In this document: positions 43,016 to 55,437 of the stretch, piece after piece
Position numbering within the stretch: position 1 is the stretch's first letter
Layout of the letters: each line of letters starts with the position of its first letter
DNA from: Anabaena subtropica FACHB-260
GTDB taxonomy: Bacteria; Cyanobacteriota; Cyanobacteriia; Cyanobacteriales; Nostocaceae
NCBI RefSeq assembly: GCF_014697105.1
Contig: NZ_JACJRF010000010.1
Location: 62,001 to 126,000 of the forward strand
Length of the DNA stretch: 64,000 nt
Direction: 5' to 3'
Program-made: the position numbers and the translations under genes
The notes under the pieces: generated by a model
What the model was told of the DNA's origin: nothing
The model's database searches: none
What the model saw: only the letters and a program-made list of their open reading frames with translations

Positions 43016-43384
43016 CTATTTTTTCTTGTTTGAATTCTTATGACTCTGCTTTCCGGCTTCAGAGTGTTGTTCTCTTGTACCACCACGAGTCTGTTTTTCT
43101 TCACCGCTATCTTCAATTTCTTCAGTGTCTTCAGTGTCTTCGCTTTCTTGTTTTTTGCGTCCACCGCCGTGAGAATGTTTACCACCTTCACGACCGATTT
43201 CAGCCATGTGTTCTCTGTCTTGGCTGACGGTTTCGCCCCCTTTGCGTCCAGCTTCACGAGCTTCTTCTGAGGTGAATTCGTGAGCAGTGCCTTTTTCATG
43301 AGCAGCCTGTCCACCTTTGCTGGCGATTTCCCGTTGCTTGTCTTCATCCATAGAAGCAAAGCCGCGTTTACTTGTATCTGCCAT
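43016..43384 (-). CDS. KGG-repeat stress-type hydrophilic protein
   Basis: A 122-residue, highly charged protein with repeated Gly-Gly stress motifs: ASKGGQAAHEKG, GRKGGETVSQD, REGGKHSHGGG. The C-terminal third is Glu/Asp/Lys-rich and probably disordered. It matches the KGG (con-10-like, stress-induced) family often found in cyanobacteria. Two ATGs are adjacent; I take the second (43384), 7 bases from AAGGAG, giving MADTSKRGF. Confidence 0.85.
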   Translation of the reverse strand: MADTSKRGFASMDEDKQREIASKGGQAAHEKGTAHEFTSEEAREAGRKGGETVSQDREHMAEIGREGGKHSHGGGRKKQESEDTEDTEEIEDSGEEKQTRGGTREQHSEAGKQSHKNSNKKK

Positions 43385-43387
43385 CAT

Positions 43388-45806
<2,419 letters not shown>

Positions 45807-46210
45807 CGATATTTTAAGCATTTAACTGTAGATATTGGATTTACATCAACCAAATAAACTAAATTAAAATTTTTCCTCTTCCTAAGAGGATGTTTTAAAA
45901 GTCGAAAATTATACTAAGAACCCCTTTCCAAATCTCTCCCCGTTGGCGTTAGCCTGCCGTTAGGCAAACGGAGAGAGGCTTTGAAACCCCCATTCCCTTG
46001 TAGGGAAGGGGGCTAGGGGGTTAGGTTTTTAAGATTTTGATGTTAGCAATAATACTTTTCAAACATCCTCTAAAGTAAAAATTTGGTTATTCATTACAAA
46101 ATCGAATAGCCAAATTCACTGTATCGCGTTAACATTTCCATACAGTAAACATAGACACAGCAAATTTCCCCACTCATCACTAAACACGTCGAATTATTTC
46201 GGCTAAACTA
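45807..46210. repeat. intergenic region with a GC-rich dispersed repeat
   Basis: About 400 bases after ligA. Positions about 45920-46045 hold a repeat-type sequence with CTCTCCCCGTTGGC, GCCTGCCGTTAGGC and CCTTGTAGGGAAGGGG, which resembles dispersed repeats of Nostoc genomes and shares TTGTAGGGAAG with the element at 60.4 kb. The rest is AT-rich and probably carries the kinase promoter. Confidence 0.6.
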
Positions 46211-49200
46211 ATGAACTCTAGGCGGTCTTCCAAGAAATCTCAACCCAATAACTCAACCGCTAAAGCCTCCGAAGAGCAAAAGGGCAACCAGAACGAATTG
46301 TTTCCCATTGTTGGTATAGGAGCCTCGGCGGGGGGATTAGAGGCTTTCACAGAATTACTGAGACATTTGCCAACTGATACTGGTATGGGATTTGTCTTAG
46401 TTCAACACCTAAGCCCCCATCAAAAAAGCTTATTGACGGAGATTCTTTCCCGAACAACCCAAATGCCTGTAGCGGAAGTACAGGAGGGGATGGCGGTGGA
46501 ACCGAATCATGTTTACGTCATTCCTCCCAATACCAGAATGACCATTGCTCAAGGGTTGCTGAAACTGATACCTCTGGAAAAGATCCGGGGTGTATCAATG
46601 ACAGTCGATAGTTTCTTGATTTCCTTAGCGGAGGATCGGGGAAACAAAGCCATTGGTGTGATTTTATCGGGGGGCGATTCCGATGGCGCACGGGGACTAG
46701 AAACAATCAAGGCGGCGGGTGGTATTACCTTTGCCCAGTGTGAGGAATCGGCCAGAGTCAGTAGTATGCCAAATACAGCCATAGCTTCTGGTCATGTAGA
46801 CTTCATTCTTACTCCCCAAAAAATTGCCGAGGAACTGGCAAATATCAGTTCTCATCCCTATATTAATCATCCAATACCCAGCAAACAGGTTGAGATCATG
46901 CCGGAAGGTACTGATTCACTCTCCATAATCTTTAGTCTGCTACGGGCTGCTACTGGGGTTGACTTTACCCATTACAAGCAGACTACCCTCAAGCGGCGCA
47001 TCCTGCGGCGGATGATGTTGTACAAACTGGAAAAGCTGGAAGATTACGCCCAGTATCTGCAAACTAACCAGGCGGAAGTGCTGGCATTATATCAAGATGT
47101 ATTAATCAAGGTGACAGGGTTTTTCCGAGACCCCGAAGCCTTTGAAGCTTTAAAGACTAATATCTTTCCCATTATTACCAAGGAGCGAAGGCCAGATTCA
47201 CCCATCCGTATCTGGGTAGCAGGATGTTCCACAGGTGAAGAAGCCTACTCTATTGCTATATGCTTACTAGAATTTTTGACAGATAAAGTCGGCAATACAC
47301 CAATTAATATTTTTGCCACTGATGTCAATGAAGTGGCGATTGAAAAAGCTAGAATCGGCGTTTACAAACCCAGCGAGATAGCAGATGTCTCTCCAGAGCG
47401 TCTACAGCGCTTCTTTGTGCAGGTAGAAGGTGGCTACCAAATTAGTAAGCCAGTGCGGGAACTGTGTATTTTTGCCAGACAAAACCTGATCAGTGATCCC
47501 CCATTTTCTCGGCTGGATTTAATTACCTGTCGCAATGTCTTAATTTATTTGGGAGCTACTGTGCAGAAGAAGCTCCTGCCAATATTCCACTATGGCATCA
47601 AGTCAACTGGCTTTCTGATGTTAGGCACATCGGAAACAGTGGGTGAATTTTCAGACTTGTTTAACTTGGTAGATAGAAAGAACAAAATTTATTCCCGGAA
47701 AATGGCTCCGGCGCGGTTGGGTATAGATTTTATCTCACAAAACTATCCTTTAGAAACTTTGAACCCCCAGCCAAAAATCAACGAGGATGTTTTGAATAAT
47801 CAGGAAATGCAAAAAGAAGCTGACCGGATTATATTGAACCGATATGCTCCCGTCGGTGTTATTGTTAACGACGATCTGGAGATTTTGCAGTTTCGGGGAC
47901 AAACTAGTTCATATCTGCAACCTGCACCTGGTAGACCAAGCTTTAATTTGCTGAAGATGGCAAAGGAAGAATTGCGGCTAGAACTACGTACCGCCATTCA
48001 CCAAGCGAAAAAGCAGGAAATTTCGGTGAGGAAAGAAGGCATACAACTCAGTGATGGTGAGCAAATTAGGCAGGTGAGGATTGATGCTATTCCCTTCCAA
48101 CTAACTGCTGGGCAAGAACGCTACTTTTTAGTTCTGTTTGAGGATATGCCGTCATCGGTGACACCTGCGCTAGAAGTAAGCAGTAAACATACTACTTCTA
48201 CCAAGCGTCAAAAAACGAATGATGAGCAGGAAATGAACCGACTTGAACAGGAACTAGCAACTACAAAAGAGTATCTGCAATCAATTATTGAAGAACAGCA
48301 AGCCACCAATCAAGACCTGAGAGCAGCCAACGAAGAGATTCTTTCCAGCAACGAAGAGCTGCAAAGTACCAATGAGGAACTGGAAACTGCTAAAGAAGAA
48401 ATTCAGGCAACTAACGAAGAATTAAACACAATTAACGAAGAACTGCAACGGCGAAATGTCGAATCAAATCAGGTCAGCAACGATTTACAGAATTTACTTA
48501 GTAGTATCAATATTCCCATCCTCATGCTGGGAGGAGATATGCGGATTCGGCGCTTCACTCCCACAGCAGGGAGAATCTTTAACCTGATTGTTACGGATAT
48601 AGGCAGACCACTGAGTGATATTAACCACAAGTTGAATATTCCTGACTTAGAGACACAAATTCTCGAGGTAGTAGGTACACTCAACCTGAAAACCCAGGAA
48701 GTCCAAGACAATGATGGGCATTGGTATGACCTGCGAATCAGACCTTATCGGACAATAGACCATAAAATTGACGGTGCTGTAGTTGTGTTAGTTGATATTG
48801 ATGCCCTTAAACGCAGCACCGAAGAACTCAGAGCATCTAAAGATTACGCGGAAGCGATTGTGGCAACCATCCGGGAATCTTTAGTGGTGCTAGATATAGA
48901 TTTACAGGTGATTACCGCCAATCAGTTTTTCTACGAAAAATTCCAGGTGACACCAGAAGAAACAGAACACCACCTCATCTATGAAATTGGGGATGGACAG
49001 TGGAATATTCCTCAGTTGCGATCGCTCTTAGAAAACATTCTCCCCCAACAAACCCAATTTCAAAACCTAGAAGTTGAGCATAACTTCGAGCGAATTGGGC
49101 AGAAGATCATGCGGCTCAATGCCCGGAAAATGACGCTATTAGACAATAGGCCAATGATTCTCCTGGTAATTGAAGATATTACTCAGCAGAAGCAGCTAGA

Positions 49201-50425
49201 GGCCGAACGCACTCATCTTTTGGCTCAAGAACAATCAGCTCGCAATGCGGCTGAAGCAGCCAACCATGCCAAAGATGAGTTTTTATCAATTCTCTCCCAC
49301 GAACTGCGGAACCCACTCAATTCCATGCTCGGTTGGGCAAATTTGCTGCGAACGCGCAAACTAGAAGAAGATACAGTTAACCAGGGTTTAGAGTCTATCG
49401 AGCGCAGCGCCCAGGCTCAAAACCATCTCATCAGTGATTTGTTAGACATTTCCCGCATTAGCTCAGGCAGGCTCCAGATGGATGCCCAACAAATAGAGAT
49501 GATTCCTGTAATTGAAGCAGCGATCGCTGTCGTCCGTCTAGCAGCCGAAGCCAAAAATATTCAAATTGAAACTAGGTTAGATCCCACACACATACCAATG
49601 TTAGGCGATCCCATTCGCTTACAGCAGGTCATCTGGAATTTACTATCTAATGCCATTAAGTTCACTCCAGCCAGAGGAAGAATTGATGTCACACTAGAGT
49701 ACACTGATTTCCAAGCGCAAATTCAAGTTAAAGACACGGGTGCTGGTATCAAAGCTGACTTTCTCCCCTACGTTTTTGAACGCTTCCGCCAAGCTGATGG
49801 TAGCAGAACCCGCTCAAATCAGGGCTTGGGATTAGGACTTTCGATTGTGCGCCACTTAGTAGAACTCCACGGCGGTACAGTGGAGGTAGAAAGCCAAGGT
49901 GAGGGTCAAGGGTCAACCTTTACAGTCAAGCTACCTCTGCAAGCCAAACTAGAAGAACGTCTTGAAGCCACTACTCAAGAGCCAGTTATTTCCACAAACG
50001 AGCCAAAATTACTTACAGATAATATCCCCTCCCTAGAAGGTGTGTGGGTGCTGATAGTAGATGATGAACCAGACATCCGCCTACTATTCAAATTAGTACT
50101 TGAGGAATACGGGGTTAAAGTGACAGAAGCAGCTTCTACAAGGGAGGCGTTATCAAAACTCAGAGAAAATCCTGGCAGTTACGACGTACTCCTATCTGAC
50201 ATCGGTCTACCAGAGGAAGATGGTTATGTATTAATTCGTCAGGTGAGAGCGCTGAGTGCTGAGGAGGGTGGACAAATTCCCGCCGCCGCCCTGACCGCTT
50301 ATGCTGGCTATACAGAGTACACAGAGGCCCTAGCAGCAGGTTTTCAAACCCACATCTCTAAACCCATCGAACCCACACAGTTAGTAGCTTTAGTTGCTTC
50401 CTTATCTGGACGCGCTAGGGTTTAA
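46211..50425 (+). CDS. CheB/CheR hybrid sensor histidine kinase-response regulator
   Basis: A 1404-residue multidomain protein. In order: CheB methylesterase (about 30-215; GIGASAGGLEAF, LVQHLSPHQKSL, ILSGGDSDGARGL), CheR methyltransferase (about 230-490; WVAGCSTGEEAYSIAI, FARQNLISDPPFSRLDLITC), a long coiled coil rich in NEEL repeats (about 675-755), two PAS-like domains (about 760-980), HisKA with SHELRNPLNSMLGW (about 1033-1046), HATPase (WNLLSNAIKFTPA, GLGLSIVRHLV) and a C-terminal receiver (VDDEPDIR, phospho-Asp in LLSDIGLP, KPIEP). Such fusions act in chemotaxis-like or stress signalling; the input here is unknown. Confidence 0.95.
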   Translation: MNSRRSSKKSQPNNSTAKASEEQKGNQNELFPIVGIGASAGGLEAFTELLRHLPTDTGMGFVLVQHLSPHQKSLLTEILSRTTQMPVAEVQEGMAVEPNHVYVIPPNTRMTIAQGLLKLIPLEKIRGVSMTVDSFLISLAEDRGNKAIGVILSGGDSDGARGLETIKAAGGITFAQCEESARVSSMPNTAIASGHVDFILTPQKIAEELANISSHPYINHPIPSKQVEIMPEGTDSLSIIFSLLRAATGVDFTHYKQTTLKRRILRRMMLYKLEKLEDYAQYLQTNQAEVLALYQDVLIKVTGFFRDPEAFEALKTNIFPIITKERRPDSPIRIWVAGCSTGEEAYSIAICLLEFLTDKVGNTPINIFATDVNEVAIEKARIGVYKPSEIADVSPERLQRFFVQVEGGYQISKPVRELCIFARQNLISDPPFSRLDLITCRNVLIYLGATVQKKLLPIFHYGIKSTGFLMLGTSETVGEFSDLFNLVDRKNKIYSRKMAPARLGIDFISQNYPLETLNPQPKINEDVLNNQEMQKEADRIILNRYAPVGVIVNDDLEILQFRGQTSSYLQPAPGRPSFNLLKMAKEELRLELRTAIHQAKKQEISVRKEGIQLSDGEQIRQVRIDAIPFQLTAGQERYFLVLFEDMPSSVTPALEVSSKHTTSTKRQKTNDEQEMNRLEQELATTKEYLQSIIEEQQATNQDLRAANEEILSSNEELQSTNEELETAKEEIQATNEELNTINEELQRRNVESNQVSNDLQNLLSSINIPILMLGGDMRIRRFTPTAGRIFNLIVTDIGRPLSDINHKLNIPDLETQILEVVGTLNLKTQEVQDNDGHWYDLRIRPYRTIDHKIDGAVVVLVDIDALKRSTEELRASKDYAEAIVATIRESLVVLDIDLQVITANQFFYEKFQVTPEETEHHLIYEIGDGQWNIPQLRSLLENILPQQTQFQNLEVEHNFERIGQKIMRLNARKMTLLDNRPMILLVIEDITQQKQLEAERTHLLAQEQSARNAAEAANHAKDEFLSILSHELRNPLNSMLGWANLLRTRKLEEDTVNQGLESIERSAQAQNHLISDLLDISRISSGRLQMDAQQIEMIPVIEAAIAVVRLAAEAKNIQIETRLDPTHIPMLGDPIRLQQVIWNLLSNAIKFTPARGRIDVTLEYTDFQAQIQVKDTGAGIKADFLPYVFERFRQADGSRTRSNQGLGLGLSIVRHLVELHGGTVEVESQGEGQGSTFTVKLPLQAKLEERLEATTQEPVISTNEPKLLTDNIPSLEGVWVLIVDDEPDIRLLFKLVLEEYGVKVTEAASTREALSKLRENPGSYDVLLSDIGLPEEDGYVLIRQVRALSAEEGGQIPAAALTAYAGYTEYTEALAAGFQTHISKPIEPTQLVALVASLSGRARV

Positions 50426-50436
50426 GTTAAGTAGTA

Positions 50437-50495
50437 GGGTGCGTCAGTGCGAGGAAACTTAGCTGTACCAAGAAATTATTCATCCTGACGCACCC
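50437..50495. repeat. inverted repeat at the convergent gene ends
   Basis: GGGTGCGTCAG (50437-50447) and CTGACGCACCC (50485-50495) form an 11-bp inverted repeat. The right arm lies within the last codons of the PAP2 gene. It acts as a likely bidirectional terminator and looks like a dispersed Nostoc repeat that has extended into the coding end. Confidence 0.6.
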
Positions 50496-51541
50496 TCCCA
50501 ACTTTGGCTGAACAGGTTAGGTGTTAAGTTGGGAGTTGTAGATTCTAAATAAAGAATGCTGACAATTAACCACAATAAACCTGCGGTGTAGCCAGCTAAC
50601 ACATCGGTAGGCCAATGTACACCTAGATAAAGGCGACTAAAACCTATTGCCAAAATTAAAGCCACTGTCGAGGCTAAAATCGGTCTGCGCCATTGGGGAA
50701 ATTCTTTGGCTAAAACATAGCCAATGTAACCATAAACTGCGGTAGAAACCATTGCATGACCACTGGGAAAACTGTAGTGAACCACATTCACAATGTGATC
50801 CCATAATGCTGGACGCGCTCTAGCAAACAGTTCTTTCAACAAGTAATTTAAGCCTACTGCACCTATTGTAGCTATGCTTAAGCCCGTTGCTTCCCGACGG
50901 CGATCGCCACGCCAAAAATAGACACTTAAGCCTGAAGAAATTAACAACAAGGGTAATGGTTCACCTAAGAATGTGATGGACTGCATAATCTGATCAAAGA
51001 GGGGATTGTGCAGGTTTTGCAGTCCTAGTAAAATACTTTCGTCTAGACCATATTTAAACAGCAGTCCGGCGCTAAAGGCAAAGGTAGTAGCTGCTGCTGC
51101 TCCCAGGATAACTTGGCTGTTGAAATGCTTTAATTGTGGCGTTATTACAGGCTTTGGGGATGAATCTGCAATTGGGCTGAGATTCAGGGAGACTTTTCTA
51201 TAATCTAAGATAATCTCTTGTAGGAGAGAGGCGATGACCTCCGGTCGGTCGTAGACCATCGCGTCTAAGCTGAAATATGGGTCAAAGATCACCAATACAT
51301 TACCCGTTAAATGATTAGCGATCGCTTGGGTAACAATTTCTGACTTTGATAGGCGTAATTCAATATATCTTTTGAGGGCTTCTGAACGATGAAGCCCATT
51401 CACCTTAAATCTTGCTCTACCCTTAACAGCCGTATGTATTGCTCGAATTAAAGAGTATTTATCAGAGTTAGTTTTTGATTTAAGCGATTCCTGTAATAAC
51501 ATTTTTCCAGAAGACTCAAAACTAGAATTTACGTCTTCCAA
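50480..51541 (-). CDS. HMA-like domain fused to PAP2-family membrane phosphatase
   Basis: A 353-residue protein. Residues about 30-110 look like a degenerate heavy-metal-associated fold without the CxxC (HTAVKGRARFKVNGLHRSEA, then HLTGNVLVIFDP). Residues about 150-330 are a PAP2 phosphatase with several membrane helices and all three motifs: KELFARARP, SFPSGHAMVS and SRLYLGVHWPTDVLAGY. PAP2 enzymes remove phosphate from lipids such as phosphatidate or undecaprenyl-PP. The role of the N-terminal domain is unknown. Confidence 0.85.
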   Translation of the reverse strand: MEDVNSSFESSGKMLLQESLKSKTNSDKYSLIRAIHTAVKGRARFKVNGLHRSEALKRYIELRLSKSEIVTQAIANHLTGNVLVIFDPYFSLDAMVYDRPEVIASLLQEIILDYRKVSLNLSPIADSSPKPVITPQLKHFNSQVILGAAAATTFAFSAGLLFKYGLDESILLGLQNLHNPLFDQIMQSITFLGEPLPLLLISSGLSVYFWRGDRRREATGLSIATIGAVGLNYLLKELFARARPALWDHIVNVVHYSFPSGHAMVSTAVYGYIGYVLAKEFPQWRRPILASTVALILAIGFSRLYLGVHWPTDVLAGYTAGLLWLIVSILYLESTTPNLTPNLFSQSWEGASG

Positions 51542-51566
51542 TTCTAGCGATAACTAATGAGTTATT

Positions 51567-51594
51567 ACTCATTACTCATTACTCATTACTCATT
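51567..51594. repeat. four tandem ACTCATT heptamers
   Basis: Four perfect ACTCATT units in a row between the PAP2 and cupin genes, the same unit as in the 34.4-kb array. It is an STRR-type repeat. Confidence 0.85.
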
Positions 51595-51613
51595 TTTGAT
51601 GCTTGACTCTTGG

Positions 51614-51886
51614 CTACTCAAATGAGAAATGTTTTTTCACGTCGCTTTTGATTTCCCATGTACAAGACATTCCAGCCGGGAAGGTCACTAAATCTCCTTT
51701 ACCCATTTTTACTGGTTGTCCGCCATCAGGCGTAACAATGACATCACCTTCTAAAAAGTAACAAGTTTCTTGAGTATCATAAGTCCAAGGAAATTTGGAG
51801 ACTTCTTTTTGCCAAATCCCCCATTTAAAAACATCCAACTTTTGGAGTGTTTCTTGGCTAGGTTGATGCTCAATTGTGATTTCCAT
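51614..51886 (-). CDS. cupin-domain protein
   Basis: A 90-residue cupin of the DUF861-like type: DTQETCYFLEGDVIVTPDGG and GDLVTFPAGMSCTWEIKSDV fit the two cupin motifs. I use ATG 51886 (MEITIEHQ), which gives the usual length. It is downstream of the Mo-nitro_C-like gene on the same strand. Ligand unknown. Confidence 0.85.
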   Translation of the reverse strand: MEITIEHQPSQETLQKLDVFKWGIWQKEVSKFPWTYDTQETCYFLEGDVIVTPDGGQPVKMGKGDLVTFPAGMSCTWEIKSDVKKHFSFE

Positions 51887-51908
51887 GTAGTTTGTTCTCG
51901 CTTTGCTT

Positions 51909-52259
51909 TTAGCAGTAAGACTGGATGTCTTCTCCACATTTATCTACTAAATAACACAAAGCGCGAAAACGCAAACCAATAAATTGATCATACAGGGGAT
52001 TGAGCTTACACATAGGGGGGATGTGGGCAATTATGCGACCAAATACCACGATGTCACGCTCGAAAGGACACTGGGCGGGAATCGATTTTGCTATAAGGTG
52101 AGCTAGTTTAGGATTATGAATTTCGATAGCATCAATCCACTGACGTAAAGGTTGCAGTAGATCAATTTTAGATTGAGTATTTTTTTGCTGATTACCAATA
52201 GGATTAATAACAGCAGACAAGACAATATGTTGGGTTTTAGCCTTTAGCACAGTCATCAT
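51909..52259 (-). CDS. Mo-dependent nitrogenase C-terminus-like protein
   Basis: A 116-residue protein. LLQPLRQWIDAIEIHNPKLA, then PAQCPFERDI, IPPMCKLNPLYDQFIGLRFR and ALCYLVDKCGED match my memory of the Mo-nitro_C family, common in diazotrophic cyanobacteria but of unknown function. Two ATGs are adjacent, preceded by AAAGGAG. The name does not mean it is a nitrogenase subunit. Confidence 0.8.
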   Translation of the reverse strand: MMTVLKAKTQHIVLSAVINPIGNQQKNTQSKIDLLQPLRQWIDAIEIHNPKLAHLIAKSIPAQCPFERDIVVFGRIIAHIPPMCKLNPLYDQFIGLRFRALCYLVDKCGEDIQSYC

Positions 52260-52920
52260 ATTTAATCTCCTTTGAGAAAATTAAGTATTGAGCATTTTGC
52301 AACTTACCATACAATTTATAACCTGAATTTATGGGGAATTTGTGAAAATTGATAATACAGGCACAAAATGGTTAATTTTCAGGAATTTTGTAGGTAAATA
52401 GGGGGACTAATTATTATTTAAACTTACGAGAAGAGTAAGAAATGTCCCGTTAAATACAAAATAACAAAGAAAATATAAAAATGGGATTTCTTTAACTTAT
52501 TAATTGCTGATATTGCAGATAGCAATCCCATATATCAAATTTAAATCTCCAGTTCTGAAACTACACAGTACCCTAAGATGCACTTTTACTAAAAAAAGTT
52601 CAGTTTGCTGATGCTATAGCCATATTTCCCAAGGGTTACACTATACGGACAACTGATTTTAGAGTATGAGGTATCAAATAAAATGTCACATAGGCCACAT
52701 AAGCTGACATGAATATTATTTAATAAGTTCCCAGTTATCCAGTGATAAGCACAAACTAATATACTTATGTCAATGCTTGATCAAAACCCAAAAAACTAGC
52801 ATACTCTCTTACCAGAAAATGCCCTTTTTTAGCAAAAAAATATCAAAGAGACACGAAAAAACTTAAAAAGTAAAACCTACAAAATATGTCTTAAAAAAGT
52901 ACGGTGCGGGTGGAGAACGA
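52260..52920. other. long AT-rich intergenic region
   Basis: About 660 bases without a supportable gene. It contains short A and T runs and no long inverted repeat that I can see. It probably holds the promoter of the Mo-nitro_C-like gene. Confidence 0.5.
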
Positions 52921-55437
52921 CTAATGACTAATTGACAACTTTTTTCTACCTCCTAATCCCAGCAGCCAGACTAATACTACAATCCAATGGATGAAGACGA
53001 TCGCCCATAGAGAACCTGTGATGGCATAGGCGATTGTACAACATAATCCTAAAAGTCCGGTTAAGGTAAGAAACATGGGATGAAAAAATGTTGGGAATCC
53101 AACTCTGTAGAAGGTTTTGGCATTGAGGGGATGATAGAGGATAAACAGGAGTAAGATAAATCCTGCCCACAATGCCCATCGATACAAGTTAATTACTTCT
53201 ATGGGATGGGGTAACAGTAAGACACGGAAGACTAATTCTTCGGCGATCGCGGGTGAGATGATTGTCCTTAATATGATCCCCAGTTGTTGGAAGGGTTTGG
53301 TAGAAGCAAAACTCCAGGACAAAAAGCCGGAACGCAAGCCCAAAGGTAAGGCGATCGCGCTATATATTAAGACTGTTATCCCCACAACTAGCCAGTCTTT
53401 CGCCCTGGGTAACACCAAAGACCCTAGTAATCGGTTCACAATAATGGGGATGGGTGCAATGTTAGTGGAGGGGATCGTGATTTCGCCTAATGCCAATGTG
53501 GGCGCAACGGGGGCAATTTCCGGATTTTCTCCGCCAATTTGATTAGTTCGCAGAAACCAGAGTTTACCACCATGTCTCAAGAATAAGGCTGCTAGTTCAT
53601 CGTGTGCCTGTCGTGGTACCATTGTGCGCCAAGTCGTCAAGGCTGCCCAATTACTGCCATCGCGGAAAGGTTCTTGCCCATTCCCAGTTCCCATAAGATA
53701 ATCTGCGTTACTTTGCCAGTCTGCACGCACGATCCCCAAGGGTGTTAACCGTTGTTGCAAGGACGAACTCAAACGAACTAACTGCCGAAAGCGTAAAGTT
53801 TGGGGATCATTGCCATGATTACTTAACCACTGTTGAATTGCTGGGGTTGTGGCTACTTGTTGAGTAATGACTTGAATAGCACTATAAAGTGCTTGACTGG
53901 CATCTTGGACGCAAGAAGTCGCAGGAGTTACTGTCGCACTACCAGTACCATCACCTGTGCGATAGCGTGCCATCATTACTTGCAACTGTCGCTGGAGTTC
54001 TGTTAAGGGAGAAAGCTTGATCCCGCCAAAATCGTAGTCTTGAGTGACTGGTGCAAACTTGATTAAGACATCAGAAGTAGGTCTTGTAGCTGCCCACCCC
54101 CATTGTAAGTTGCCCATATAGTCTGCCCAAGAATGCCTCCCAGCAATGATCCCATCGGCGTTATTGGCGTAAATTTGTTGATACTCAATAGCAAATTGCA
54201 ATTCTTTGGTGATGGGATCGCGAACTACTTGGGCTAGTCCAAAGGCGAAGTGTCCGGTGATGGTATATGCAGTACTACCCTCACTTTTTTGACCACCAAT
54301 TCCCCCAAAGTTATGTAATAAGATAGCGCGATCGCCTTCTTGCCAAGTAGATGCTGCTACTTGTGGTTGGCTAGTTGTGGGATCAAGTAAAACAGTCCTA
54401 ACTGTACCTTTATCTTGGGGTCTGATGCGCCAATTTTGCAATCTGATGTAATTTAGTCCGGCTTCTGTTCCCAAAATTAAGTGTTGTGGCTGGAGTTGTA
54501 AAAGCGATCGCGGTTTTATCCCCTGAACAACAAATATTCCTTGAGTATCTTTAGCTCCATAAATATACCAACCCGCTTGTCCGGCTGGGGATTTTTCTAT
54601 TTCTCTGGGGGTAGAAGGTGGGATATTGCGCGTATCAAATACCTGTTGGGGAATCCTGATAGTTTCCTCCACACCATCAAAGTCACGAGAGGCTGAACTA
54701 TAATGACGCACGCGGAAAAAATCACTACCGCAGGGGGGATTCCCTGGACAAACTGGGGGTGCAGGATTGAGGATTTTTACCAAACCGTAGAACCTTCCCG
54801 TGGCGATGACAGGTTCATGGGCAATTTGCAGATATGGTTGATTCCCACCTACCAAGTCAGCATCGTCTAAGGTGACAATGACATCATCATTCGGCCTAGC
54901 ACCTGCCAAGGATTGCAAAGGCCCCACTAGCAAACGCCCATCAAGACGAGACGGATGGATAATTCCCTGGGCTTGACTCTCCCTTGTAGTATCAGTAAAA
55001 CTTATATTTCGCTGTACTGCCTGTACATAAGACTTTACCTCTGGTTTATCTTGCCATTGCAAACGAATAATTTTACCTACTAAATTTTGCCCTTCTGGTG
55101 GTGCGTGTTGGACTTCCATCCATACCCAATCTACCCCCGGCTGTGTCTGCTGCTGATGGGGGAGTAATAATCTACCCACCCACTTACCGACTGGTTGATA
55201 AAGCTCAGGGTTGGGGGTTTGGGATGTGGGATAAAATTGCGATTGATTAAATTCCTGGCGTTTGTGAATGGCGTAGTTGCTTTCTGGCTGTGAGGGGCTA
55301 CTTTCCAGAGTCGGCGATCGCGGGTAAAACAGCAATACAGCGATCGCACTTAGCAGTAATAAAACAACGAAGATCCCAATTCGTAATTTAAATTTTTGAC
55401 GCGATCGTTGTTTACTTGGCAGTTTTTCATTTTGCAT
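52921..55437 (-). CDS. large membrane protein with C-terminal CPBP (Rce1-like) protease domain
   Basis: An 838-residue protein. It has an N-terminal membrane helix (about 18-38, LRIGIFVVLLLLSAIAVLLF), then about 600 residues of a soluble, beta-rich region outside the membrane that I do not recognise. The C-terminal 170 residues have several helices with the CPBP glutamate motif SPAIAEELVFRVLL and a following His (LYHPLNAK). CPBP proteins are intramembrane proteases, and cyanobacteria carry many. The large extra domain is unusual in this family. Confidence 0.8.
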   Translation of the reverse strand: MQNEKLPSKQRSRQKFKLRIGIFVVLLLLSAIAVLLFYPRSPTLESSPSQPESNYAIHKRQEFNQSQFYPTSQTPNPELYQPVGKWVGRLLLPHQQQTQPGVDWVWMEVQHAPPEGQNLVGKIIRLQWQDKPEVKSYVQAVQRNISFTDTTRESQAQGIIHPSRLDGRLLVGPLQSLAGARPNDDVIVTLDDADLVGGNQPYLQIAHEPVIATGRFYGLVKILNPAPPVCPGNPPCGSDFFRVRHYSSASRDFDGVEETIRIPQQVFDTRNIPPSTPREIEKSPAGQAGWYIYGAKDTQGIFVVQGIKPRSLLQLQPQHLILGTEAGLNYIRLQNWRIRPQDKGTVRTVLLDPTTSQPQVAASTWQEGDRAILLHNFGGIGGQKSEGSTAYTITGHFAFGLAQVVRDPITKELQFAIEYQQIYANNADGIIAGRHSWADYMGNLQWGWAATRPTSDVLIKFAPVTQDYDFGGIKLSPLTELQRQLQVMMARYRTGDGTGSATVTPATSCVQDASQALYSAIQVITQQVATTPAIQQWLSNHGNDPQTLRFRQLVRLSSSLQQRLTPLGIVRADWQSNADYLMGTGNGQEPFRDGSNWAALTTWRTMVPRQAHDELAALFLRHGGKLWFLRTNQIGGENPEIAPVAPTLALGEITIPSTNIAPIPIIVNRLLGSLVLPRAKDWLVVGITVLIYSAIALPLGLRSGFLSWSFASTKPFQQLGIILRTIISPAIAEELVFRVLLLPHPIEVINLYRWALWAGFILLLFILYHPLNAKTFYRVGFPTFFHPMFLTLTGLLGLCCTIAYAITGSLWAIVFIHWIVVLVWLLGLGGRKKLSISH

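Noticed and set aside
43016-43387. Overlapping minus-strand frame at 42991-43359 and plus-strand frames in the KGG gene
   Set aside because: They are shadows of the repetitive KGG coding sequence in other frames.
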